Below are positions 54,093 to 61,621 of a DNA stretch of 64,000 nucleotides, piece by piece. This stretch comes from Saprospiraceae bacterium (GTDB lineage Bacteria; Bacteroidota; Bacteroidia; Chitinophagales; Saprospiraceae). The stretch spans positions 62,001 to 126,000 of the forward strand of contig JADKEB010000008.1 of the NCBI GenBank assembly GCA_016718205.1, written 5' to 3'. Position 1 is the first letter of the stretch; the number at the start of each line of letters is the position of its first letter. The position numbers and the translations under genes are program-made. The notes under the pieces are model-generated. The model made no database searches. It had not been told where the DNA came from and saw only the letters and a program-made list of their open reading frames with translations.

Positions 54093-54254
54093 AGAGTATG
54101 TTTAAAATTTATCCTTTAGCAATAAAATGTTTTATTTTGGCTACAAATTCGTTAAATTTTTCGTCGAATTGCCCACATTCGAATGCAAAATTTGCCTCTT
54201 TTCGCTCAAAATAACTCCATTTTATTATCCAAAAACAAAATTTAAACATACTCT
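54093..54254. mobile_element. AGAGTATG MITE-like element, copy 3 with a different core (162 bases)
   Basis: The ends are the same as in the other two copies (AGAGTATGTTTAAA on the left, TTTAAACATACTCT on the right), but the interior shows no visible similarity to the 187-base copies and lacks their GGCGGGCAGG hairpin. It has no coding capacity and ends ten bases before the mqnB stop codon. Confidence 0.75.
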
Positions 54255-54263
54255 AAAAATACT

Positions 54264-54932
54264 CTACATACTCCGAATAAATTCAATCAAATAATCATTC
54301 AGTGCTTTAATTGCTAAAGGTATATCCCAGTTGGCTTTATTTCTGGGTTCTATGTGATTGGATATTGCTCTTATTTGTAATGAAGGGATTTTCATCATGT
54401 TGCAAGTGTAAAACACACCTGCGCCTTCCATAGATTCGATATCAGGTTGATATTTTTCCCTTAGTTGGAGGATGGATGATTGACTTCCACTTACTCTATT
54501 GACAGTAACAGCTGATGCAGACGGGATATGATCCATTGGTTTCCAATCGATTGGATAGAGCCAGGCATCTCTGTAGGGAAACTCATTTGATTGCATGAGT
54601 CCCATCTCAAATACATCCTGAAAACTGCCATTCGCATACTCTACTCCCATATCAGCAATGGTATCACGATATACCCTAAAGATGGTGCCCTTTTGAACCT
54701 CCAGATCAAACGCACCTGCTATTCCTGCATTGATGATCAGATCTACATTGTTGAGCGCGATATATTGAGTAAGATGAAATACGGTATTCAGTAAACCCGG
54801 GCCGGTGACCAAAGTAGAAATTTTGATACTCTGATTGATAGAAATTTCTCCAGATGATGTCTGACTGATGGCATAAAAACCAAGAAATGGCTTTATTTCA
54901 ATTTCAGTAGCAGCTACTAAAAGTATATTCAT
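54264..54932 (-). CDS. mqnB: Futalosine hydrolase
   Basis: MqnB removes the base from futalosine in the futalosine route to menaquinone. The 222-residue protein is of the nucleoside phosphorylase fold, with MNILLVAATEIEIKPFL, VTGPGLLNTVFHL, INAGIAGAFD, DIESMEGAGVFYTC and RAISNHIEPRN. The ESMEGAG and N-x-I-E-P-R-N segments are characteristic of this hydrolase as opposed to MTA/SAH nucleosidase. Together with mqnD it marks the futalosine pathway. Confidence 0.88.
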   Translation of the reverse strand: MNILLVAATEIEIKPFLGFYAISQTSSGEISINQSIKISTLVTGPGLLNTVFHLTQYIALNNVDLIINAGIAGAFDLEVQKGTIFRVYRDTIADMGVEYANGSFQDVFEMGLMQSNEFPYRDAWLYPIDWKPMDHIPSASAVTVNRVSGSQSSILQLREKYQPDIESMEGAGVFYTCNMMKIPSLQIRAISNHIEPRNKANWDIPLAIKALNDYLIEFIRSM

Positions 54933-54980
54933 GGGGCCATATTATTGACAAGGATACTAACTACAATCCTGACAACAAAA

Positions 54981-55325
54981 TTACCAGTCCGAATCGTCTT
55001 TTTCAGTTTTTCCCTCTTGAGAAGCTTCCCATTCAGCTTGTCTTTTTTCATATTGGTCATAATCAAAGTCAGGCATCAGATCTTTTTTTACATGATCGAT
55101 AGTTTCCTGCAGTTGGGCAAGAAACCGATTAAAATCTTCTTTGTAAAGAAATATTTTATGTCTTTCATAGCCATCTGAATCAAACTTTTTTGTGCTTTCA
55201 GTAAGTGTGACATAGTAGTCCTTACCCTTGGTCTTTCTGACATCAAAAAAATATGTACGCCTTTTTCCAGCTTTTATTTTTGCGGTATAGACACTATCAA
55301 ATTTACCCCTTTCGTCTCGTTCCAC
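54981..55325 (-). CDS. PUR-type DUF3276 protein
   Basis: This is a 114-residue PUR-alpha-like single-stranded nucleic acid-binding protein of the DUF3276 family (KIKAGKRRTYFFDVRKTKGKDYYVTLTES, HKIFLYKEDFNRFLAQLQETIDHV) with an acidic C-terminal tail. The frame opens with GTG at 55325; no ATG lies in the region that aligns with family N-termini, so GTG is the likely start. A -7-like TATATTTG is on the minus strand at 55353-55360. Confidence 0.88.
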   Translation of the reverse strand: MERDERGKFDSVYTAKIKAGKRRTYFFDVRKTKGKDYYVTLTESTKKFDSDGYERHKIFLYKEDFNRFLAQLQETIDHVKKDLMPDFDYDQYEKRQAEWEASQEGKTEKDDSDW

Positions 55326-55352
55326 TTTAAGTATTTTTTATAAATGATAGGA

Positions 55353-55360
55353 CAAATATA
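55353..55360 (-). promoter_or_regulatory. Candidate -7 box of the DUF3276 gene
   Basis: The minus strand reads TATATTTG, matching TAnnTTTG, 27 bases before the GTG start at 55325. Confidence 0.4.
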
Positions 55361-55401
55361 AACAATGTTTGGAATCATCAAAATTTTTATTTGTTTTTTT
55401 T

Positions 55402-57186
55402 CTAAACCGGATAATTTTGATGCATCATTTGTTGACGAAAGATACTGCTGTAAAATCCGGATTCGCTGACTAATTCTTCGTGAGTACCTTCCTCTTCCAC
55501 TTGTCCATGATCCAAAACAAGAATTTTATCGTAATTGAGCAGGTTGTTGGCTCTGTGAGTGATGATAACGGCTGTTTTGTCCTTCAAAGTTTCCTGAAAG
55601 TACGAAAGGATAGTCTGTTCGGTAGCAGTATCCACAGCTGACAATGCATCATCAAGGATCACAATATCAGGTTTCTTGATAAAAGCACGCGCTATAGATA
55701 CTCTTTGTTTTTGTCCTCCCGAAAGTGTCACTCCTCTTTCTCCTACCATGGTATCAAATTTAGCCGGCAATTTTGTGATATCTTCATGAACTGATGCGTG
55801 TCGGGTATAACTTTCAACTTCTTCCAAATCTGCATCAGGATGTCCGAAAGCAATATTGGCCTTTATAGTATCCGAAAAAAGAAATACATCCTGAGGTACA
55901 TTGGCAATTCTATCTCTGAGAACAGAAATATTATGTTCTCTTATATCTTTTCCGTCAATTAAAATCTGACCGTCAGTGACGTCAAACATCCGGGTTAATA
56001 ATTCTGCAATGGTAGTCTTTCCCGATGCAGTTTTGCCCATGATAGCCATTTTTTCTCCCTTTTTAAGGGTGAAGCTTACATTTTTTAATGCTTGTATTCC
56101 AGTATTAGGGTAAGTAAAGCTTACATTTCTAAACTCGATTTCACCTTCAATCTGATAGCTTTCAGAACTATTATTAGTGATTTCGGTTTTGATATCCATG
56201 ATTTCATTGATCCTTGTTTGTGATGCTTCAGCTTCTTGTATGACAGATGCTATCCAGCCGATCGCAGTCACAGGCCACGTCAGCATGTTGACATACAGTA
56301 TAAATTCAGCTATATTGCCCGGTGTCAGATCACCGGAATAAACGCGATATCCTCCTACCATCACTACCAAAAGGGTACTCAACGCTATCAGAAGCGTCAT
56401 TAATGGCTGGAAGTAAGACTCGATCTTTGCAAGTGCCAGCGAACGATTTTTGTACTCTTCGCTCTGACCTTCGAAAAATTCTGAAAACTGGTCTTCCTTT
56501 ACATATGATTTTACTACCCGGATACCGGAATATGTTTCCTGGGTAGTATTGCTCAAGGCTGAAAGTTGCTGCTGTATAAGTGTGCTTTTTTCATTGATCA
56601 GATTGCTTACGTAGTAAATAGATATCGAAAGGATAGGCAGTGGTAGCAATGCAAAAAGTGTCAATACTAAATCTACCTGCAACATGGCATATATCGTCAT
56701 GATAAACAATGAAATCAAATTGATGCCATACAGTATACCCGGACCGAGATAGTTTCTCACCTTCGAAACATCTTCAGAAATTCTGGCCATGATATCTCCG
56801 GTCTGATACTTCCTGTAAAAAGTCTGATCCAAAGTCTGAAGATGAGCATAAATTTCCTTTCGCATGTCATACTCAACCAATCTCGACATGACGATGATGG
56901 TCTGACGCATAAAATACATGAGTAATCCCTTGATGATCACATAGCCAGTGACAATCAAACCAAACATCAATAAAGTATGACCCAGTTCATCATAAAATGC
57001 ATCCTTCAGAGATGGATTGATTTCCTTGTAAACTGCAATTTTCTGCTGAACCAAGTCAAGTGCCTCCCTCACTTTTTGAGGGATGAGAATAGCATAGTAA
57101 TTGGAACCGGTGACGAACAGGATACCAAGGATAAGATGCCACTTATACTTTACAAAAAATCTGTTGAGAGTAAATAATTGCTTCAA
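55402..57186 (-). CDS. MsbA-like ABC exporter (fused permease-ATPase)
   Basis: This is a 594-residue half-transporter. Six transmembrane helices (about 15-310) and a nucleotide-binding domain follow, with Walker A GKTASGKTT (about 384-392), signature LSGGQKQR (about 487), Walker B IVILDDALSAVD (about 508) and H-loop VIITHRANN (about 541). Homodimeric exporters of this type move lipids or hydrophobic compounds; MsbA-like is a family-level call only. It is followed on the same strand by the DUF3276 gene with a 76-base gap. Confidence 0.9.
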   Translation of the reverse strand: MKQLFTLNRFFVKYKWHLILGILFVTGSNYYAILIPQKVREALDLVQQKIAVYKEINPSLKDAFYDELGHTLLMFGLIVTGYVIIKGLLMYFMRQTIIVMSRLVEYDMRKEIYAHLQTLDQTFYRKYQTGDIMARISEDVSKVRNYLGPGILYGINLISLFIMTIYAMLQVDLVLTLFALLPLPILSISIYYVSNLINEKSTLIQQQLSALSNTTQETYSGIRVVKSYVKEDQFSEFFEGQSEEYKNRSLALAKIESYFQPLMTLLIALSTLLVVMVGGYRVYSGDLTPGNIAEFILYVNMLTWPVTAIGWIASVIQEAEASQTRINEIMDIKTEITNNSSESYQIEGEIEFRNVSFTYPNTGIQALKNVSFTLKKGEKMAIMGKTASGKTTIAELLTRMFDVTDGQILIDGKDIREHNISVLRDRIANVPQDVFLFSDTIKANIAFGHPDADLEEVESYTRHASVHEDITKLPAKFDTMVGERGVTLSGGQKQRVSIARAFIKKPDIVILDDALSAVDTATEQTILSYFQETLKDKTAVIITHRANNLLNYDKILVLDHGQVEEEGTHEELVSESGFYSSIFRQQMMHQNYPV

Positions 57187-57440
57187 TGGAGCTAAGAATT
57201 AAGAATTACTAACATACTTCGGCCCGAAACTGTTTAGTAATCTGCAGATAAAATCACCAAGTAACGGTCTTGAAACTTAACAAGAGTGGTCCTGGAACAT
57301 GAGAACTGAAAAAGATTACAAGATAGTTTGTGATGGAATATTACAAAAATACAACTTATTCCCATAAGGTGTAATCCGGAACTGAACCTGATATCTTGTT
57401 GATTTCCCTTTGTTTATATCTATTTTGTTGATTCACATTT

Positions 57441-58517
57441 TCACACTCTGACTGACTTATTTCTCAACAAGTGATCCACTAGCACAAGGGCTGCCATAGC
57501 TTCTACTATAGGAACTGCTCTGGGTACCACACACGGATCATGACGTCCTTTGCCATCAGCAACAGCCGCATTTCCCTGAGCATCTACAGTGTCCTGACTT
57601 TGTACTATAGTAGCTACAGGTTTGAATGCGACATTAAAGTTTATGGGCATGCCATTGCTGATGCCACCCTGGATACCACCCGAATGATTGGTTTCTGTTA
57701 CGATTTTTCCATCTACATTGACAAAAGAATCATTGTGCTCTGAGCCTTTCATACGTACACTTTCAAATCCTGAGCCGTACTCAAAACCTTTCACTGCATT
57801 AATACTCAGCATGGCTTTACCTAAGTCAGCGTGCAACTTATCAAAAACAGGAGCTCCTAATCCCGGAGGACACCCAGTGATGATACAAGTCACCATACCA
57901 CCGACGGTATCGCCGGATTTTTTTACTTCCATGATGAAATCAATCATTTGCTGTGCAATGACGGGATCAGGACAGCGAACGATATTGTCCTCAATAGTTT
58001 CAGTATGCTGGTCATAGAGATGCTGCAGCCTGATATGGCCAACCTGACTTACATAGGCAGTGATCTTTACACCTACATCTTGCAAAATGAGCTTGGCTAT
58101 GGCACCGGCGGCTACTCGTGCTGCCGTCTCGCGTGCTGATGATCTGCCACCACCCGCTACATCCCTGATGCCATACTTGGTCTGGTAGGTATAGTCAGCA
58201 TGGGATGGTCTGAATATGTTTTGGATGTGGTTGTAATCTTTAGATTTTTGATCTGTATTGGGTATAAATATACTGATGGGTGTACCTGTGGATACTCCAT
58301 TTAAAGTGCCGGACTGAATGATAAAATTTTCTTCTTCTTTTCGTTGGGTGACGATTTTGGATTGCCCTGGTTTCCTGCGGTCTAGTTCAGCCTGAATAAA
58401 GTTCTCCTCTATCCTGACTCCGGCAGGACAACCATCGATGATCAATCCTATACCTTTGCCATGCGACTCACCGAAAGTAGTCACCCTGAATATTTCGCCG
58501 AAAGTATTTGCTGCCAT
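57441..58517 (-). CDS. aroC: Chorismate synthase
   Basis: AroC performs the last step of the shikimate pathway, making chorismate from EPSP using reduced FMN. I place the start at the ATG at 58517, giving MAANTFGEIFRVTTFGESHG, the family's usual start. The longer open frame (from 58544) would run through the upstream terminator and adds an unrelated hydrophobic MGVFVYLC. The 358-residue product has GIRDVAGGGRSSARETAARVAAGA and GRHDPCVVPRAVPIVEAM. Chorismate feeds both aromatic amino acids and futalosine-route menaquinone. Confidence 0.95.
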   Translation of the reverse strand: MAANTFGEIFRVTTFGESHGKGIGLIIDGCPAGVRIEENFIQAELDRRKPGQSKIVTQRKEEENFIIQSGTLNGVSTGTPISIFIPNTDQKSKDYNHIQNIFRPSHADYTYQTKYGIRDVAGGGRSSARETAARVAAGAIAKLILQDVGVKITAYVSQVGHIRLQHLYDQHTETIEDNIVRCPDPVIAQQMIDFIMEVKKSGDTVGGMVTCIITGCPPGLGAPVFDKLHADLGKAMLSINAVKGFEYGSGFESVRMKGSEHNDSFVNVDGKIVTETNHSGGIQGGISNGMPINFNVAFKPVATIVQSQDTVDAQGNAAVADGKGRHDPCVVPRAVPIVEAMAALVLVDHLLRNKSVRV

Positions 58518-58521
58518 GGCG

Positions 58522-58529
58522 CAAAGGTA
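58522..58529 (-). promoter_or_regulatory. Candidate -7 box of aroC
   Basis: The minus strand reads TACCTTTG immediately before the corrected ATG at 58517, within 12 bases of the upstream terminator hairpin. If real, the aroC message would be nearly leaderless. Confidence 0.3.
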
Positions 58530-58533
58530 GACA

Positions 58534-58572
58534 AAAACGCCCAAAACGAAAAAAATTCGTTTCGGGCGTTTT
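58534..58572 (-). terminator. Terminator of the sus genes, abutting aroC
   Basis: A 17-base stem with a single mismatch: AAAACGCCC with AAACGAA on the left (58534-58550) and its complement on the right (58556-58572). On the minus strand it is followed by TTTTTGTC. It lies 26 bases after the SusE/F stop and overlaps the falsely extended aroC frame. Confidence 0.8.
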
Positions 58573-58597
58573 ATATTGCTTAATAATTAGGTTAATA

Positions 58598-60085
58598 CTA
58601 TAGAATACTACCAGTACCTGCTTTGAAGTCAAGTTTTATAGTAGTACTGCCAGATGCTTTAGATTTAGCTCTAGCTTGATCATTACCTTTGCCTCTATAC
58701 TCAATTTTACCATTCAGTACGATGAATTCTGATTGCCACCAATCAGTAGCTTTATCACCTTTTTCAGTTTTCATGGTAGGTGAGGCTACGTGAATTCTAA
58801 TTTCTTTATCAGCTGTTAATGTCTTGGTGATATTGATGTCTGTACCTACTGTAAATTTATTGGCCGGTACAGCGGCATCCCAATTAGCCACAGCATCACC
58901 TATCAAAAATACACTTGGAGCCACTACTTCTATGGTTTCAGTTTTTAAGTTGACAACAACCATGTAGTATCCAGTAGCACCTGAGACAGGAACATTATCA
59001 CCACCTTTTTTGAATACACCATTTACAGGAGTTGATTTGTCCTGACCAAAATCGCCTTTCCAATCCTGAACCGGAGAAAATTTAATTCCTTTGTCTTTCT
59101 CTAACCATACGATTCTCCAGAAGAGATGAGGATTTGAATGAACCGGAATCAACTGGACATCATTCTTTTTCCATTCCCAACCTCCAACACCGTCACCGAT
59201 CATATAAAGATTGTCAGGATATGTCGCAAGTACCGGGCCTTCTCCTGTTTTAGTAGCAGTAGCTTTATAGCCCACTCCTGCTTCCCAAACGAGTTCTATG
59301 GTATATTCGCCATATACATCATTTTTGATATTGTCTCCACCAGCAACAAGCGCGCTAATCGTACCACCTAAGTTTGTATTAACTTTAACTCCCTTCTGAC
59401 CTGCACCTAAGTCTAAATTAGCATCCAGTTCGATTTTCCATCCACTGGAATAACGGAATTTCCACTCATTTTTAAGCAATACCAATTTCTCAACTTTGAA
59501 TGACATTTTGTTGAGATCAAAAGCACTTTCTTTCATTGCTGTACTTCCGCTCCAACCATCCGGAGTTGCACCACCGATGACACCCCACTTCACTCTTGCC
59601 ATAGTTACTTTTTTGACACCCAAGTCCATAACAATGTGATATAAACCGTCTTCAGGAACAGTAAACTTGCTCGCACTTGCAGCCAGGTTGCCTTTCCAAA
59701 GTCCATCCTTAGGATCATCAACTCCAGGAGTTGCTTCAAGTTTCCAGTCAGATCCTGGTCCGTACACAGTCTGAGTGGTACCTTTCACATCTACGATGTT
59801 AAACCCATCAGTACCTTTTTTAATGGCCATAAATACCTCCAATAGTTCAGGTCTGTCCTTTGTTTCGACATCATTTAGGACTTCATTTCTGGTAGCTTTG
59901 AAGAGCGCTTTGGTGCTAAATTCAGCAAATGCAGTACCTGCTCCTTTGATATATACACCATCTTCCACTTTAGGGGTTGGGGTAACAATTTCAGGATCAT
60001 CATCACTGCAACTAATAAAAACAAAACTCATCAATAATAGAATCGAGAGTGTTTTGGATAAAAAATTCAATTTTAAAGACTTCAT
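58598..60085 (-). CDS. SusE/SusF-like outer-membrane starch-binding lipoprotein
   Basis: This is a 495-residue surface lipoprotein. A lipoprotein signal ends VFISCSDDD (lipidated Cys about 26). An N-terminal domain is followed by repeated beta-sandwich modules beginning about VKWGVIGGATPDGWSGSTAM, NLYMIGDGVGGWEWKKNDVQ and SVFLIGDAVANWDAAVPANK, the usual SusE/SusF starch-binding repeat pattern. It is encoded directly downstream of susD on the same strand. It binds glucan at the cell surface together with the SusCD pair. Confidence 0.85.
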   Translation of the reverse strand: MKSLKLNFLSKTLSILLLMSFVFISCSDDDPEIVTPTPKVEDGVYIKGAGTAFAEFSTKALFKATRNEVLNDVETKDRPELLEVFMAIKKGTDGFNIVDVKGTTQTVYGPGSDWKLEATPGVDDPKDGLWKGNLAASASKFTVPEDGLYHIVMDLGVKKVTMARVKWGVIGGATPDGWSGSTAMKESAFDLNKMSFKVEKLVLLKNEWKFRYSSGWKIELDANLDLGAGQKGVKVNTNLGGTISALVAGGDNIKNDVYGEYTIELVWEAGVGYKATATKTGEGPVLATYPDNLYMIGDGVGGWEWKKNDVQLIPVHSNPHLFWRIVWLEKDKGIKFSPVQDWKGDFGQDKSTPVNGVFKKGGDNVPVSGATGYYMVVVNLKTETIEVVAPSVFLIGDAVANWDAAVPANKFTVGTDINITKTLTADKEIRIHVASPTMKTEKGDKATDWWQSEFIVLNGKIEYRGKGNDQARAKSKASGSTTIKLDFKAGTGSIL

Positions 60086-60128
60086 GATTTAATATTTATA
60101 CAATTAATAAATAGATAAAATTACAAAA

Positions 60129-61589
60129 TTAATTTGCTAAATTTGGATTAGCATCTATTGCCCACTGTGGTATAGGGAAAGTTGTTCTTTTTGAATCAGA
60201 AGCGGGCTTTTCCCACCATGCATCCAAAAACTTACCAAAACGTATTAAGTCTTGTCTTCTGTGTCCTTCACAAAACATTTCCCTGCCTCTCTCAGCCAAA
60301 ATCATCGGTAAAGTGGCATTGTTAAAATCAGAGACTTTGGCTCTTTTTCTTACCTGATTGATAAATTGATCCCCGTTTTTACCTTGTCTCACTAATGCTT
60401 CAGCTTTCATCAAAAGCACGTCTGCATATCGAAATAACGGAAAATCATTGCTCAGGTTTTGAAGAGCTCCTTTTTTTATTTCAAATTTACCCACTCTTGC
60501 CCCTGACATTCTTATTTGCTGAAATGAATGACTACCATCAATGATTAGTTTTGGAATTTTTGGGTTTATCACTACCGGAGCTCCGGCAGTTCCGTCAAAC
60601 AAAGGCTGACCTTTGGAGTCAAACTGAGGACCCACTATAAAACCTTTTTTTCTGGCATCAATATCTTCAAATGTATTGTAATGATCTTCTACCGCTCCAA
60701 AACCATTCCAGGTTCCAACAGGCATATCATAAGTAAGATTGTGCTGATAATGCAATGTACGCATATGTATTCTGAAACCTTGAAGATTTTTTTCATCAAA
60801 AGGTATAGTGAAAATGTTTTCCGGAGAATTTTCATTATTGGTTTTGAAAGGTCCCAATGCATCACTTTCCAAAGTATATGTATTACTGAGTATTACACTG
60901 TCGCAATATCTTTCAGCATCAGCCCATGCAGGTGTTCCTGTATAGATACCGGCATTGAGATACAATTTTGCAAGCAATGTATAAGCCATAGCTTTGGAAA
61001 CCGCAAACTTCTGAGCTGAAGCAGGCAATGAAGGTAAACTCTCTCTGATATCCTTTACAATAAAATCATAAATTACTTTTTTGTCTGTCTTCTTGGGCTG
61101 TTTGTCAGCTTTTGTAAATGAAGTCACCAAAGGCACATTTCCGTAATTATCTATGAGAAGATAATAATAGAAAGCCCTCAAAGTTTTCAATTTTGCTACA
61201 GTGATAAGGTCTTTACTTCCTTCCAGCTCATCTATAGCTCTATTGGCTTCTGTCACGCCGTCGTAGAGATTTGACCACATGCTATTGACAGCATCTATAT
61301 TGTTGGTCCATTGGTGTTGATGCAACAAATACCACTTACCTCCATCTTCCCAGTCAGTCAACCTTACCGGAAAAACTACTTCATCACTTGTCACTTCCTG
61401 AGCCCAAAACCACCAGCCGGCATCATCAATCAAGTCACTCAATTCTCTATAAGCAGGAAGGACCTTAAGTGCTGCCTGATCTGCGTTTTCAGGGAATCTG
61501 TCACTCGGTATTCTATCATAAATATTTTCTTCCAGGTTAGTACAAGCAAATGTGCTTGTTAAAATAAATAATACTAAAAACTTTTTCAT
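60129..61589 (-). CDS. susD: SusD/RagB outer-membrane nutrient-binding lipoprotein
   Basis: This is a 486-residue SusD-like lipoprotein (signal ends TSTFAC, lipidated Cys16). Family features are NLEENIYDRIPSDRFPENADQAALKVLPAYRELSDL, ELEGSKDLITVAKLKTLRAFYYYLLIDNYGNVPLV, DFPLFRYADVLLMKAEALVRQ and ILAERGREMFCEGHRRQDLIRFGKF. It caps the SusC porin and captures oligosaccharide, here probably maltooligosaccharide. It lies between susC and the SusE/F gene. Confidence 0.93.
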   Translation of the reverse strand: MKKFLVLFILTSTFACTNLEENIYDRIPSDRFPENADQAALKVLPAYRELSDLIDDAGWWFWAQEVTSDEVVFPVRLTDWEDGGKWYLLHQHQWTNNIDAVNSMWSNLYDGVTEANRAIDELEGSKDLITVAKLKTLRAFYYYLLIDNYGNVPLVTSFTKADKQPKKTDKKVIYDFIVKDIRESLPSLPASAQKFAVSKAMAYTLLAKLYLNAGIYTGTPAWADAERYCDSVILSNTYTLESDALGPFKTNNENSPENIFTIPFDEKNLQGFRIHMRTLHYQHNLTYDMPVGTWNGFGAVEDHYNTFEDIDARKKGFIVGPQFDSKGQPLFDGTAGAPVVINPKIPKLIIDGSHSFQQIRMSGARVGKFEIKKGALQNLSNDFPLFRYADVLLMKAEALVRQGKNGDQFINQVRKRAKVSDFNNATLPMILAERGREMFCEGHRRQDLIRFGKFLDAWWEKPASDSKRTTFPIPQWAIDANPNLAN

Positions 61590-61621
61590 ATCTTGAAAAA
61601 TTTATTATTTTTTTTATTAAA

